The notes under the pieces are model-generated. The model had not been told where the DNA came from, did not search any database, and saw only the letters and a list, made by a program, of their open reading frames with translations. Shown here one piece after another: positions 1-9,074 of a stretch of DNA of 64,000 nt (its first letter is position 1; each line of letters begins with the position of its first letter). A program made the translations under genes and the position numbers. Source of the stretch: Allobosea caraganae (GTDB taxonomy: Bacteria > Pseudomonadota > Alphaproteobacteria > Rhizobiales > Beijerinckiaceae); assembly GCF_003351345.1 (NCBI RefSeq), contig NZ_QQTO01000020.1, positions 1 through 64,000 of the forward strand, given 5' to 3'.

Positions 1-1
1 T

Positions 2-178
2 GGGGCCAACCCGTTCTCGGTCGCCGGCATCCCGGTCGCCAGGAACGCCGCGCTGGTCGAGGCCGGGCTCGACCTCGCCATCAGCCGGAACGCCACGCTC
101 GGCCTGTCCTATGCCGGACAGCTCGCATCCGACGTCCAGGACCACGCCTTCAAGGGAAATCTCGAAGTCAGGTTCTGA
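2..178 (+). CDS. Autotransporter beta-barrel, C-terminal end (partial)
   Basis: The window opens inside a gene; the last 58 codons are readable before TGA. The peptide has alternating hydrophobic and polar residues, as in outer-membrane beta-strands (AALVEAGLDLAIS, ATLGLSYAGQL, GNLEVRF). It ends in phenylalanine, the usual C-terminal residue recognised by the BAM machinery. The pattern SRNATLGLSYAGQ near the end is typical of the autotransporter barrel domain (PF03797). It would form the last strands of an outer-membrane pore that presents a passenger domain. Passenger and start lie outside the window, so the function is unknown. Confidence 0.75.
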   Translation, partial: GANPFSVAGIPVARNAALVEAGLDLAISRNATLGLSYAGQLASDVQDHAFKGNLEVRF

Positions 179-195
179 GCCATTGGGCTAAGCCT

Positions 196-1053
196 TTAGC
201 CTGCGCGGGCGACGAGTTCGCGCAGGACGGTCTCCAGACCGACAGCGCCCTTGAGCGGCTTGCCTTCGAAGGCGATCCAGTCCTGGTTGAAGCCGTCGAG
301 CATCCGGGCCCGCGGCAGCGGGTTCTGCATGCCCTGCGAGCGGAACAACGCCTCCCAGGTCTCGCGCGGCACGGGTTCGGCGCGGATCGGACGGCCGAGG
401 ATATGGGCGAAGCCCGCCGCGATCTGGTTCGGCGTCACCCGATCCGGCCCCTCCAGCTCGACGACGCGGCGGCCGCTCCAGCCATCCTGCAGCAACCCGG
501 CGGCAACCCGGCCGATATCGGCGGTCGCCACCATCGGCACCGGCTTGTCGAGTGGTTGCAGGAAGCTCTGGATCACTCCGTTCTCGCGCGCCGGCGCCAC
601 GTCCCAGGCGGCGTTCTCGATAAACCAGCCCGGCCTGAGGAAGCAGATCGGCATCGACAGGTCGCCAAGCGTCCGCTCCATCAGGCCATGCTGGCTGAGC
701 AGGTTCTCCTGCGCCGCCTGCGCGCCGATGGTCGACAGGCAGAGGACGCGGCCGGGTCCGGCGGTAGCCAGGGCAGCGCGCAGGACGGCATGGACGGCGC
801 GGGCCTCGGGAAAGCCGGGCGAGGGGTCGAACATCGACGGGATCAGCACGAAGACGGCCTCCGCGCCGGTGAAGGCGGCGGTGAGCGCGGCCTCGTCGTC
901 GATATCGGCCAGCGCAACCTCGCAGCCGCGCTCGCTCCACGCCGCCGCCTTGGCGGCGTCGCGCAGCACCGCGCGGACGGGCTGGTTGGCGGCAAGCAGC
1001 GAGCGTGCGACGGCGCCGCCGACCTGGCCGGTGATTCCGGTGATGGCATACAT
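196..1053 (-). CDS. NmrA-like NAD(P)-binding oxidoreductase
   Basis: 285-residue protein, probably a cytosolic atypical short-chain reductase. The N-terminus holds the dinucleotide-binding motif GITGQVGGAVARSLL (GxxGxxG), followed by the NmrA/HSCARG pattern of a variable arginine strand (VRAVLRD) and the IPS and FLRPGWFIEN segments seen in NAD(P)H:quinone oxidoreductase 2-like and NmrA proteins. The ATG at 1053 was chosen because the fold begins two residues later; the open frame runs further upstream without homology. The gene is monocistronic, ending 17 bp from the end of the autotransporter gene, and is divergent from the TRAP operon. A dyad lies in the divergent region. The substrate cannot be told. 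Confidence 0.85.
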   Translation of the reverse strand: MYAITGITGQVGGAVARSLLAANQPVRAVLRDAAKAAAWSERGCEVALADIDDEAALTAAFTGAEAVFVLIPSMFDPSPGFPEARAVHAVLRAALATAGPGRVLCLSTIGAQAAQENLLSQHGLMERTLGDLSMPICFLRPGWFIENAAWDVAPARENGVIQSFLQPLDKPVPMVATADIGRVAAGLLQDGWSGRRVVELEGPDRVTPNQIAAGFAHILGRPIRAEPVPRETWEALFRSQGMQNPLPRARMLDGFNQDWIAFEGKPLKGAVGLETVLRELVARAG

Positions 1054-1193
1054 GGCAATGTCCTTGGATCGTCGGAGAGGAATGGCGAGGCGGGGTCTCG
1101 CCATGGACCGGGAAGCGGCCAAAGGCGGCCGGCGCTCGACCGATCGATGCCCGCGACCATCGTTGATGCTGCCGCCTGAGGAAAGTGCGCTTA

Positions 1194-1212
1194 TGTCAGA
1201 TGATTTCTGACA
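1194..1212. promoter_or_regulatory. Candidate operator, TGTCAGA dyad
   Basis: TGTCAGA, five bases, TCTGACA: a perfect 7-bp inverted repeat lying in an AT-richer island of the 322-bp divergent intergenic region (1054-1375) between the NmrA-like gene and the TRAP operon. Its size suits a dimeric winged-helix regulator. No regulator gene adjoins it, so the protein that binds is unknown. I see no gene in the remainder of this intergenic region. Confidence 0.45.
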
Positions 1213-1375
1213 AATAATCAGGAATGGCATGTGAGCGGGGCGCCCATTGCGCAGAGCGAATTCTCCGGCGTCCAACTGGCGCTCCGGTATATCGGCGTGG
1301 CAAATGGGCGGGGACGGTTGCTGCGCGGATTGCGTCGCCCATCCGTGACGTCTCGACGGAGCACCAGACCGACGC

Positions 1376-3229
1376 ATGAACGCGAACGAGCGAGCGCAAC
1401 CCGCGACCGGCCCGGCCCGCTCGCGAGCCGAGAGCTGGCTGGCGCGCGCGGTGGCAATGCTGGAGAGCGCCGGGGCGGCGCTGCTGGCGCTGCTCTTCGC
1501 GGTCGTGATCGCGGCGGTGATCCGCCGCTATGTCTTCGGCGGCGGCTTCGTCTGGTCGGACGAACTAGCGATCTGGCTGCATGCCGCGCTGATCGCTTTC
1601 GGCGCCCCACTGGCCGTGACCAGCGCGCTGGCGATGCGGCTCGACGTCATCGTGGGCATGTTGCCGGCGGCCGGCCGGCGCATCGCTTCGGTCCTTGCCG
1701 ACGCCTTCGCCGTGCATGGCTCGCTGGTGCTCGCGCTTGGTGGAGCCAGCGTCGCGGCGCAGGTCGGTGGCATCTCGACCGTGCTCGGCCTGCCGGAAGC
1801 CTGGCGCTTCGCCGTCTTCGCCATTGGCGGCGGGCTGACCTTGTTGATCGTGCTGGCACGGGCGGGGCTCGACCGCTCCTGGCGCTCGGCCACGCTGTCA
1901 TTGGTCGTTGGCGCGGCGTTCTATTGGCTGGCGCAACAGGCGACCGGCGTCTTCGTTCAACCGCCGAGCCTGATCGCGGCGGCCTGGGCCGGGCTCGGCC
2001 TCATCCTCGGTGCGCCCTTGCCCTTTGCGCTGCTGGCCGGTGTCTCGCTGAGCGGCGCCTTTGGCGGCCTGCTGCCCGAGCCGGCCATCGTGCAGAACGC
2101 CGTCTCGGGCATCAGTAAGTTCTTGCTGCTGGCCGTGCCGTTCTTCCTGCTCGCCGGCGAGTTGCTGACCGAAGGCGGGTTGGCCGAGCGTCTCGTGCGC
2201 TTCGCCGGGGCGCTGGTCGGGCATTTCCGGGCCGGGCTGGCGCAGACCGCGCTGGTTGCGAGTGTGCTGTTCTCGGGCGCGTCCGGCTCCTCGGTGGCCA
2301 ACGCCGCCTTCGGCGCGAAGGTTATGGCGCCGACGCTGATCGCGCGCGGCTATCCGCCGGCCCAGGCAGGTGCGATCGTCGCCGGCGTCTCGATGCTCGA
2401 CAACATCATCCCGCCCTCGATCGCCTTCCTGCTGCTGGCGGCAGCGACCAACCTTTCGGTCGGTTCGCTGCTGGTCGGCGGCTTCGTCGCGGGCGGCGTG
2501 CTGGCTCTGGCGCTCGCCATCGGCATTCATCTCAGCGTCCGCAATGTCGTTGCCGCCGCGCCGCGGGCGAGCGGGACCGAGCGGGCGAAGAGCTTCGTCG
2601 GCGCACTGCCGGCGATCGGGCTCGGCGTCATCGTCGTCGCCGGCATCCGCTTCGGCGTGGTCACGGTGACCGAGGCCTCGGCGCTCGCGGTCGCCTATTC
2701 GCTGGTCGTCTGCCTGGCGCTGCGCAGCCTGAACGGACGCACCGTTTTCGCGGCGCTGCGCAAATCCGCGACCGAGGCGGCGGCTGTCGGCCTGCTGATC
2801 GGAGCCTCGGCGCCCTTCGCCTTCCTGCTCGCGGTCGATCGCGTCTCCGAGCAGATGGCGGCGCTGGTCACGGCCTTTGGCGCCGGCCCCTATGCGGTGA
2901 TGCTGCTCGCCAATCTCGTGCTGCTGGTCGCCGGGCTCTTCCTCGACATCGGCGCGGCGATCCTGCTCCTCGGGCCGCTACTGCTGCCGGTTGCGGTCGC
3001 GGCAGGGCTCGATCCGGTGCAGTTCGGCGTCATCCTGGTGGTCAACCTGATGATCCATGGGCTGACGCCGCCGCTCGGCATCCTGGTCTATGTCGTCAGC
3101 GGCATTTTGCGGCAGCCGGCGGGCGCAGTTTTCCGGGCCGTGCTGCCGCTGCTCGGCTCGCTCCTCGTCGCGCTTGCGCTATTGTCGCTGGGAGCGGCCG
3201 CCTGGCCGTCGCTGAAGGGATACTTTTGA
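1376..3229 (+). CDS. TRAP transporter fused permease (DctQ-DctM)
   Basis: 617-residue inner-membrane protein in which the small DctQ subunit (about residues 1-175, four hydrophobic segments, with FVWSDELAIWLH) is fused to the large DctM subunit (about 190-617, many hydrophobic segments). DctM features include SGASGSSVANAAFGAKVMAPTLI, GVSMLDNIIPPSIAF and the C-terminal GLTPPLGILVYVVSGI. With the downstream DctP it forms a sodium- or proton-driven tripartite uptake system for an organic acid. TGA overlaps the ATG of dctP by one base (TGATG), so the two are translationally coupled. The substrate is unknown. Confidence 0.92.
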   Translation: MNANERAQPATGPARSRAESWLARAVAMLESAGAALLALLFAVVIAAVIRRYVFGGGFVWSDELAIWLHAALIAFGAPLAVTSALAMRLDVIVGMLPAAGRRIASVLADAFAVHGSLVLALGGASVAAQVGGISTVLGLPEAWRFAVFAIGGGLTLLIVLARAGLDRSWRSATLSLVVGAAFYWLAQQATGVFVQPPSLIAAAWAGLGLILGAPLPFALLAGVSLSGAFGGLLPEPAIVQNAVSGISKFLLLAVPFFLLAGELLTEGGLAERLVRFAGALVGHFRAGLAQTALVASVLFSGASGSSVANAAFGAKVMAPTLIARGYPPAQAGAIVAGVSMLDNIIPPSIAFLLLAAATNLSVGSLLVGGFVAGGVLALALAIGIHLSVRNVVAAAPRASGTERAKSFVGALPAIGLGVIVVAGIRFGVVTVTEASALAVAYSLVVCLALRSLNGRTVFAALRKSATEAAAVGLLIGASAPFAFLLAVDRVSEQMAALVTAFGAGPYAVMLLANLVLLVAGLFLDIGAAILLLGPLLLPVAVAAGLDPVQFGVILVVNLMIHGLTPPLGILVYVVSGILRQPAGAVFRAVLPLLGSLLVALALLSLGAAAWPSLKGYF

Positions 3230-4206
3230 TGCTGCCAAGCCGCCGCGCCGTTACCGCGGGCCTTCTTGCCGCTCCGGCCATGCTGGGCCGAGCCCATGCC
3301 GCCGCGCGGCCAATCACGGTCGCCTCGCTCTTCGGCGAGGACAAGCCGGAGACGAGGATCTGGCGGCGCATCGCCGAGACGCTGGCCAAATCCGCGCCCG
3401 GCCGTTTCGACCTGCGCATCGTCGGCAATGCCGCGCTCGGCGGTGAGAAGGAGGTGGCGGAGGGGATGCGGCTGGGCTCGATCCAGGCCTCGCTCTCGAC
3501 GATCTCCGCGCTCTCCTCCTGGGTGCCGGACGGGCAGGTGCTCGATCTGCCGTTCCTGTTCAAGGATCGCGCCCATCTCAAGCGCGTGCTCGACGGCCCG
3601 CTCGGCGCCGAGCTCAAGGCGAAATACGAGGCGCAGGGCTTCGTCGTGCTCGGCTTCATCAACTATGGCGCGCGCCATCTGCTCGCCAAGGAGCCGCTGA
3701 CCACGCCTGAGTCGGTCAAGGGCAAGCGCATCCGCGTGATCCAGAGCCCGCTCCATACCGAGCTCTGGTCCGGCTTCGGCGCCTATCCGACGCCGATTCC
3801 GATCCCGGAGACCTATAACGCGCTGAAGACCGGCGTGGTCGATGCGATGGACCTGACCAAATCGGCCTATGTCGGCTTCAAGCTCTACGAGGTCGTGCCG
3901 GTGCTGATCGAGACCGGCCATATCTGGGCGGCCGGCGTGGTCCACGTCTCGGCGGCGTTCTGGAAGGGGCTGTCGACCGAGGAGCGCAAGGCGTTTGCCG
4001 AGGCCGCTCTCGACGGCGCCGGCTATTTCGACGAGCTGATCATCGCGGACGAGGAGGCCTCGATGGTCAAGGCTGCATCCGAGGGCGGCAAGGTCGTCCA
4101 GCCGGAGAACCGCCCGGCCTGGGAGGCTGGCGCCCGCAAGGTCTGGACCTCTTTTGCGCCCAAGCTTGGCGGCATCGCGAAGATCGAGGCGATCGCGGCC
4201 GCTTGA
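3229..4206 (+). CDS. TRAP transporter substrate-binding protein (DctP family)
   Basis: 325-residue periplasmic binding protein with an N-terminal export signal (SRRAVTAGLLAAPAMLGRAHA, compatible with Tat). The DctP family is recognised from GEKEVAEGMRLGSIQ, the conserved RVIQSP strand whose arginine binds the substrate carboxylate, and EVVPVLIETGHIW. The ATG at 3229 overlaps the stop of the permease gene; an in-frame TTG one codon upstream is less likely. It delivers an organic acid to the fused DctQM. It is convergent with the flavin reductase gene, with 9 bp between them. Confidence 0.93.
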   Translation: MLPSRRAVTAGLLAAPAMLGRAHAAARPITVASLFGEDKPETRIWRRIAETLAKSAPGRFDLRIVGNAALGGEKEVAEGMRLGSIQASLSTISALSSWVPDGQVLDLPFLFKDRAHLKRVLDGPLGAELKAKYEAQGFVVLGFINYGARHLLAKEPLTTPESVKGKRIRVIQSPLHTELWSGFGAYPTPIPIPETYNALKTGVVDAMDLTKSAYVGFKLYEVVPVLIETGHIWAAGVVHVSAAFWKGLSTEERKAFAEAALDGAGYFDELIIADEEASMVKAASEGGKVVQPENRPAWEAGARKVWTSFAPKLGGIAKIEAIAAA

Positions 4207-4215
4207 GCGGCGCGC

Positions 4216-4785
4216 TCAATAGGGCAGCAGCCCCACCGCCGTCGCAGCTTCCTCGGCCATCCAGCCGAGGCGCTCGTAGTCGCCGCGCCAATAGACCAGC
4301 GCAGCGCCCTCGTGGCCGAGCCTCACGGCGCGGACGCGGCCGATGACGATGCTGTGCGAGTGCCGCTCGATCATCTCCTCGACCTCGCAATCGAGCGAAG
4401 CCAGCCCGCCGACCAGCAGCGGCGCGCCGGTGACGGCGCTGGTCCAGCTGGCGCCCTCATAGCGCTGCACGCCCTTCTCGCCCTGGCGGCCAGCGAAGCG
4501 GTCGGCGATCTGCTTTTGCGAGGCGTCGAGGAAGTTGACGCCGAAGGCGCGATGCCGCTCGAGCGCCAGCAGCGTCGAGGAGCTGCGGTTGACGCAGAAG
4601 AGCAGCGTCGGCGGCTCGGCCGAGAGCGAGGAGATCGAGGTCGCGGTCATGCCGGTGCGGTCGTCGCCATGGCCGACCGTGACGACGCTGACGCCGCCGG
4701 CGAGATGCCGGAAGGCCGAGCGGAAGCTCGCGGCATCGTCGCGGACGGGGCGGATGGCCTTGGGCATGGGCAGCACGACGTTCAT
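4216..4785 (-). CDS. Flavin reductase, FMN-binding (SsuE role)
   Basis: 189-residue protein of the flavin reductase-like family (PF01613): FRHLAGGVSVVTV, GMTATSISSLSAEPPTLLFCVNR and FGVNFLDASQ, with a GLASLDCEVEE strand. It would reduce FMN with NAD(P)H and pass FMNH2 to the SsuD monooxygenase. It is the last gene of the sulfonate operon, starting 9 bp after ssuB. It is not homologous to the E. coli SsuE flavodoxin-like fold but plays the corresponding role in many alphaproteobacteria; the pairing is inferred from position. Confidence 0.88.
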   Translation of the reverse strand: MNVVLPMPKAIRPVRDDAASFRSAFRHLAGGVSVVTVGHGDDRTGMTATSISSLSAEPPTLLFCVNRSSSTLLALERHRAFGVNFLDASQKQIADRFAGRQGEKGVQRYEGASWTSAVTGAPLLVGGLASLDCEVEEMIERHSHSIVIGRVRAVRLGHEGAALVYWRGDYERLGWMAEEAATAVGLLPY

Positions 4786-4794
4786 GACTGAGCC

Positions 4795-5628
4795 TCAGAT
4801 CGTATATTCGGGGGGCGGGGTTTCCTCGCGGATCAGGTCCTTGAGGATGCGTTCTTCGAGCCGGGCGATCTCGACCGAGCCGCGCCGGCGCGGGCGGGGC
4901 AGGTCGACCGCGATGTCGAGGCTGATCCGGCCCTCGTCGATCATCACGACGCGATCGGCCAGCGTCAGCGCTTCGGCAACATCGTGCGTGACCAGGATCG
5001 CGGTGAAGCCCTGCGCCTGCCAGACCCGCTCCAGCAGTCCCTGCATCTCGATGCGAGTCAGCGCATCGAGCGCGCCAAGCGGCTCATCCAGCGCCAGCAC
5101 GCGCGGCCGGCTGACCAGCGCGCGGGCCAGAGCGACGCGCTGGCGCTGGCCGCCCGAGAGGACGCTTGGCCAATCCTTCGCTTTGGCTTCGAGGCCGACG
5201 GCGCGCAGCGTCTGGAACGCTCGTTCCTCGGCTTCGGGCAGGCTGCGCTCGGCGCCCAGGCCGACCTCGACATTGGCGAGCACGCGCTGCCAGGGCAGCA
5301 GGCGCGGCTCCTGGAACATGATGCGCGGCTTCACGGCCGCGTCAGTCGCGCCATGGCTGAAGCTGAGCGAACCGCTGCTCGGCTGGTCGAGCCCGGCGAG
5401 GATGCGCAGCAAGGTGCTCTTGCCGCAGCCGCTGCGGCCGACGATGGCGAGGAACTGCCCGGCCGGGATGTCGAGATCGATGCCCCTGAGGACTTCGAGC
5501 TCGCCGAAGCGCTTGCCCAGGTGGCGGATCGTCACCGCCTGGCCGCGCGAGGCGCGCGCCTTGGCGGAACGGTCCTCGAAGAGGGCGTCGAAGCTGCGCT
5601 CGGTCTGCGTCAGGATCGCTGTGGTCAT
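4795..5628 (-). CDS. ssuB: Aliphatic sulfonate ABC transporter, ATP-binding protein
   Basis: 277-residue ABC ATPase. Walker [11 protein letters not shown]-loop [10 protein letters not shown], signature [15 protein letters not shown], Walker [14 protein letters not shown] and switch histidine LVTHD are all intact. The QEPRLLPW form of the Q-loop is usual in the nitrate/sulfonate/taurine family. The ATG at 5628 lies 11 bp after the ssuC stop, preceded by GGAGGCAAGCC as ribosome binding site. It powers sulfonate import through SsuC. Confidence 0.93.
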   Translation of the reverse strand: MTTAILTQTERSFDALFEDRSAKARASRGQAVTIRHLGKRFGELEVLRGIDLDIPAGQFLAIVGRSGCGKSTLLRILAGLDQPSSGSLSFSHGATDAAVKPRIMFQEPRLLPWQRVLANVEVGLGAERSLPEAEERAFQTLRAVGLEAKAKDWPSVLSGGQRQRVALARALVSRPRVLALDEPLGALDALTRIEMQGLLERVWQAQGFTAILVTHDVAEALTLADRVVMIDEGRISLDIAVDLPRPRRRGSVEIARLEERILKDLIREETPPPEYTI

Positions 5629-5639
5629 GGCTTGCCTCC

Positions 5640-6497
5640 TCAGCGCTTCTGGAAGGCGGGGTGCCAGGACAGGCACAGGCGCTCGAGCAGGCGCACGATG
5701 GAGTCGGCCAGCTTGCCGAGCGCGGCGTAGATCACGATCGCCAGCACGACGACGTCGACGAGCATGAACTCGCGCGCGTTCATCGCCATGTAGCCGATGC
5801 CGGAATTGGCCGCGATCGTCTCGGCCACGATCAGGGTCAGCCACATGATGCCGAGCGCATAGCGCACGCCGACGAAGATCGAGGGCAGCGCGCCGGGCAG
5901 GATCACCCGGCGGAACAGTTCCCAATTGCTCATCTCGTAGGAGCGGCCCATCTCGACGAGCTGCGAATCGACTGTACGAACGCCGTGGAACGTATTGATG
6001 TAGATGGGGAAAAACACACCGAGCGAGGTCAGGAAGAGCTTGGCCTCCTCCTCGATGCCGAACCAGAGGATGACCAGCGGGATCAGCGCCAGGTTGGGGA
6101 TGTTGCGCACCATCTGGATGGTGGTGTCGGTCAGGCGCTCGGAGAGCTTCGACAGGCCGTTGAACAGGCCGAGCGCGAAGGCCAGCGAGCCGCCGAGCAG
6201 GAAGCCCGAGGCTGCGCGCTTGAAGCTGACGGCGATGTTCTCCGGCAATTGCCCGTTCAGCGTCAGGCGCCAGCCGGCCGCAACGACGTCGCTCGGCGCC
6301 GGCAGGACGTTGGCGGCGATCAGGCCGAATTGCGAGCCGAGCTGCCAGGCGGCGAGGATGAGCACCGGCAGCAGCCAAGGCGTCAGGCCGGAGGTCAGCG
6401 CGAAGGCATGGGCCGCCTTGCCGAGATTGCGCGGCTCTGCCCGGTCACGGCCGGAGAGGGCGGTCGGCGCGAGGCCGGTTTGGGCAAGATCGCTCAT
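5640..6497 (-). CDS. ssuC: Aliphatic sulfonate ABC transporter, permease
   Basis: 285-residue inner-membrane permease of the BPD_transp_1 family with about six membrane segments. The EAA loop that contacts the ATPase reads [25 protein letters not shown], matching the SsuC/TauC/NrtB group, and [22 protein letters not shown] is characteristic of the same group. It sits between ssuD (7 bp) and ssuB (11 bp) in one transcription unit. Function is import of alkanesulfonates bound by SsuA. Confidence 0.93.
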   Translation of the reverse strand: MSDLAQTGLAPTALSGRDRAEPRNLGKAAHAFALTSGLTPWLLPVLILAAWQLGSQFGLIAANVLPAPSDVVAAGWRLTLNGQLPENIAVSFKRAASGFLLGGSLAFALGLFNGLSKLSERLTDTTIQMVRNIPNLALIPLVILWFGIEEEAKLFLTSLGVFFPIYINTFHGVRTVDSQLVEMGRSYEMSNWELFRRVILPGALPSIFVGVRYALGIMWLTLIVAETIAANSGIGYMAMNAREFMLVDVVVLAIVIYAALGKLADSIVRLLERLCLSWHPAFQKR

Positions 6498-6504
6498 CCC
6501 AACC

Positions 6505-7656
6505 TCAGGACGCCGCGACGGCGACGCGCACGCCGGTGCCGCTGATGCCGAACTCGCCGATCTGCGTGCCGTGCGTCTGGCCGGCGTTCTTGCCGATGCC
6601 GAGCACCGGGAAGAGCAGCTCCGCGACCTTGTAGGCCTCCTCCAGATGCGGATAGCCCGACGCGATGATCGTCTCGATGCCGAGCGCCTGGTATTCGCGC
6701 AGCCGCTCCGCCACCGTCTCGGGACTGCCGACCAGCGAGGTGCCGGCGCCGCCGCGCACGAGGCCGATGCCGGCCCAGAGATTGGGGGCGATCTCGAGCT
6801 GGTCGCGCTTGCCGAGGTGGAGCGCGCTCATGCGCTTCTGGCCGATCGAGTCGGATTCCTCGGCGAATTTCTTCTGTGCCGCGATGATCGCCTCGTCCGG
6901 CAGCTTGCTGATCAGCTTGTCGGCGGCGGCCCAGGCCTCGGCATCGGTCTCGCGGACGATCAGGTGGATGCGCAGGCCGAAGCGGACCTTGCGGCCGAGC
7001 GCGGCAGCCCTGGTACGGACGGCGTCGAGCTTGAGCTTCGCCTGCGGGATCGGCTCGCCCCAGGTCAGGTAGGTGTCGACATGGGCGGCGGCGACGTCGA
7101 GCGCCGGATCGGAGGAGCCGCCGAACCAGATCTCCGGGCGCGGCTGCTGCACCGGCGGGAAATCGAGCTTGGCGCCCTTCACGTTGATGTATTTCCCGGC
7201 GAAATCGACCGTCTCGCCGGCGAGAAGACGGGCGTAGACGCTGAGGAATTCGGCGGTGTGGGCGTAGCGCTCGTCATGCGGAAGGTAGATGCCGTCTCCC
7301 GCCAGCTCGGCCGGGTTGCCGCCGGAGACGATGTTGACGATGAAGCGGCCATTGCTGATCCGGTCGAGCGCCGCGGCCTGCCGCGCCACGAAGGTCGGCG
7401 AGGCGACGCCGGGCCGGGCCGCGACGAGGTATTTCAGCCTCTCGGTATGGGCCGCGAGCCCGGCGGCGGTGATCCAGGGATCGTCGCAGCTTTTGCCCGT
7501 GGGGATCAGCACACCGCCATAGCCGAGCCGGTCGGCCGCCTGGGCGATCTGCTTGAGGTAGCCGAAATCGGCCGGGCGGTGGCCATCGGTCGTACCGAGA
7601 TAGGAGCCGTCGCCGCTGACGGGAATGAACCAGAAGAGATCGAGTGGTTTGGCCAT
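6505..7656 (-). CDS. ssuD: FMNH2-dependent alkanesulfonate monooxygenase
   Basis: 383 residues, the usual SsuD length. Luciferase-like TIM barrel with the SsuD hallmarks [48 protein letters not shown] (active-site cysteine and arginine regions), [11 protein letters not shown] and the C-terminal segment around [12 protein letters not shown]. It desulfonates C2-C10 alkanesulfonates to aldehyde plus sulfite using FMNH2 and oxygen. It follows ssuA and precedes ssuC. Confidence 0.95.
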   Translation of the reverse strand: MAKPLDLFWFIPVSGDGSYLGTTDGHRPADFGYLKQIAQAADRLGYGGVLIPTGKSCDDPWITAAGLAAHTERLKYLVAARPGVASPTFVARQAAALDRISNGRFIVNIVSGGNPAELAGDGIYLPHDERYAHTAEFLSVYARLLAGETVDFAGKYINVKGAKLDFPPVQQPRPEIWFGGSSDPALDVAAAHVDTYLTWGEPIPQAKLKLDAVRTRAAALGRKVRFGLRIHLIVRETDAEAWAAADKLISKLPDEAIIAAQKKFAEESDSIGQKRMSALHLGKRDQLEIAPNLWAGIGLVRGGAGTSLVGSPETVAERLREYQALGIETIIASGYPHLEEAYKVAELLFPVLGIGKNAGQTHGTQIGEFGISGTGVRVAVAAS

Positions 7657-7704
7657 GGTGGGAGCGTCCTGTGTGGCTGTGGGGAGGCGCGAGGCTGAGC
7701 CGGC

Positions 7705-8661
7705 TCAGGCGCTCGGCTTCCAGTCCCAGACGAGGTCGCGGACATTGATCGGCTTCGGGATGAGCCCGAGCTTGTGGAAGCGGTCGGCGACGCTTTGCTG
7801 CACGGTGAGCACGCGGTCGTTCAGCGGGTTGATCTCGAACTCGGTGCGGTCGACCGCGCGCTGCCAGACGTCGAGGGGCAGGCCGGTCGCCGCAGCCTGC
7901 ACGCCGGCGACCTCGCCGCGATTGGTCTCGGCCCAGAGCGCGACCTTGGCGAGTTCCTCGTTGATCGTGGAGATGATCTGCGGGTTCTTGCCGGTGAAGT
8001 CGCGATTGGCGAGGTAGAACGAGTTCTGCGCGACGATGCCCTTGGCCGGCGCGAGCACGCGCACGCCGGGGATGGTCTCGGCCAGGGCGAAGAACGGGTC
8101 CCAGATCGTCCAGGCATCGACCGCGCCGCGCTCGAAGGCGGCGCGCGCATCGGCCGGCGCGAGATAGACCGGCGTGAATTCGTCGTAGCCGATCCCGGCC
8201 TTCTCGATCGCGGCGATGGTCAGGTTGTGCGAGCTTGAGGCCTTGGCGAAGGCGACGCGCTTGCCCTTGAGGTCGGCCAGGGTCTGGATCGTGGATTTGG
8301 GCGGCACGAGGATGGCGGAGCCGGAGCCGGCCGCCTCCTGCGTCGCGACGTAGAGCAGGTTGGCCTTGGCGGCCTGGGCGAAGACCGGCGGGGCGTCGCC
8401 GGTCGGGCCGTATTCGATGCTGCCGACGTTCAGGGCTTCGAGCAGCGGCGGGCCGAACTGGAACTCGACCCATTTCACCGCGATGCCTTGCGATGCGAAG
8501 CGCTTCTCCAGCACGCCCTGCTGCTTGGCGATGAGCAGGACGCCGTTCTTCTGGAAGCCGATGCGCAGCTCCTTCGGTGCGGCGCTCTGGGCGAGCAGCG
8601 GCGAGGTCGAGGTGGCGAGCGCGGTGCCGGCGAGGCCGGCGATGAAGTGCCTGCGGTCCAT
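7705..8661 (-). CDS. ssuA: Aliphatic sulfonate ABC transporter, substrate-binding protein
   Basis: 318-residue periplasmic binding protein with a signal peptide (RRHFIAGLAGTALATSTSPLLA). SsuA features: ELRIGFQKNGVLLIAKQQGVLEKRF, WVEFQFGPPLLEALNVGSIEYGPTGDAPPVFAQAA and VAFAKASSSHNLTIAAIEKAG. It captures sulfonates for SsuBC. It is the first recognisable ssu gene, 33 bp after the small gene that opens the operon. Confidence 0.93.
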   Translation of the reverse strand: MDRRHFIAGLAGTALATSTSPLLAQSAAPKELRIGFQKNGVLLIAKQQGVLEKRFASQGIAVKWVEFQFGPPLLEALNVGSIEYGPTGDAPPVFAQAAKANLLYVATQEAAGSGSAILVPPKSTIQTLADLKGKRVAFAKASSSHNLTIAAIEKAGIGYDEFTPVYLAPADARAAFERGAVDAWTIWDPFFALAETIPGVRVLAPAKGIVAQNSFYLANRDFTGKNPQIISTINEELAKVALWAETNRGEVAGVQAAATGLPLDVWQRAVDRTEFEINPLNDRVLTVQQSVADRFHKLGLIPKPINVRDLVWDWKPSA

Positions 8662-8694
8662 GGGATCTGATCCTTGAAATGGGGGGAAGGCGCC

Positions 8695-8889
8695 TCAGGC
8701 CGCTTTGCGGCTGGGTCTGGCCTTGCTGTGGAGGATGGCGGCGCGGGTCGCCTCGGCCGGCGAGCGGAAGATGCGTCCGTCGAGTTCTTCGAATTCCGGC
8801 GTTGAGGAATAGAAGCGGAAGCCGCGTTCCGAGCCGGCGACGATGCCGGCCGTCGTGCTGGCGACCTCGATGACGAGTGCGTTGGGCAT
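8695..8889 (-). CDS. Small uncharacterised protein heading the ssu operon
   Basis: 64 residues, no signal peptide or membrane segment. It starts with a beta-strand-like MPNALVIEVASTTAGIV, then GSERGFRFYSSTPEFEELDGRIFRSPAEATRAAI and a basic tail. ATG at 8889 is preceded by AGGACAACC, a reasonable ribosome binding site. It is the first structural gene after the riboswitch and leader ORF and is 33 bp from ssuA, so it should be co-expressed with sulfonate uptake. I do not recognise a family. The coding status is supported by position, the ribosome binding site and a protein-like composition. Confidence 0.65.
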   Translation of the reverse strand: MPNALVIEVASTTAGIVAGSERGFRFYSSTPEFEELDGRIFRSPAEATRAAILHSKARPSRKAA

Positions 8890-8953
8890 GGTTGTCCTGC
8901 CGCCGAGCGCGATCGGCGTCCCTGGTCTGTGCGGCTGTGGGGAGTGCTGGCGA

Positions 8954-8976
8954 GAGGGCGGTTCTAGCCGCGCCTC
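8954..8976 (-). promoter_or_regulatory. Stem-loop directly after the cysteine-rich leader ORF
   Basis: In the ssu leader RNA, GAGG-CG-CGG CUAGAA CCG-C-CCUC folds into a seven-pair stem with a small internal loop. It begins three bases after the stop codon of the leader ORF and ends 64 bases before the ATG of the first structural gene. No U-run follows, so it is not a simple intrinsic terminator. The placement suits translation-coupled control of the downstream RNA, which is inference. Confidence 0.45.
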
Positions 8977-8979
8977 AGA

Positions 8980-9057
8980 TCAACATCGCGAACAACAGAC
9001 CTGGTACGGGCCGTATGCAGGAACGCTCGCAGGCGGGCAGGTCGAACGACAGTCCAT
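8980..9057 (-). CDS. Cysteine-rich 25-residue leader peptide (upstream ORF)
   Basis: ATG at 9057 preceded by GGAG at a spacing of eight bases, then 24 codons and TGA. Cysteines are at positions 3, 7, 21, 22 and 25, so one fifth of the peptide is Cys, with a CC pair and a final Cys codon immediately before the stop. All five are TGT or TGC in a region otherwise without pressure for them. It lies between the SAM-II-like aptamer and the ssu structural genes. Short Cys-codon-rich leaders are known in other bacteria to couple ribosome pausing at low cysteine to sulfur genes; that role here is inference. It is too short for ordinary gene finding. Confidence 0.5.
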   Translation of the reverse strand: MDCRSTCPPASVPAYGPYQVCCSRC

Positions 9058-9074
9058 GGCTTCATCTCCAGATG

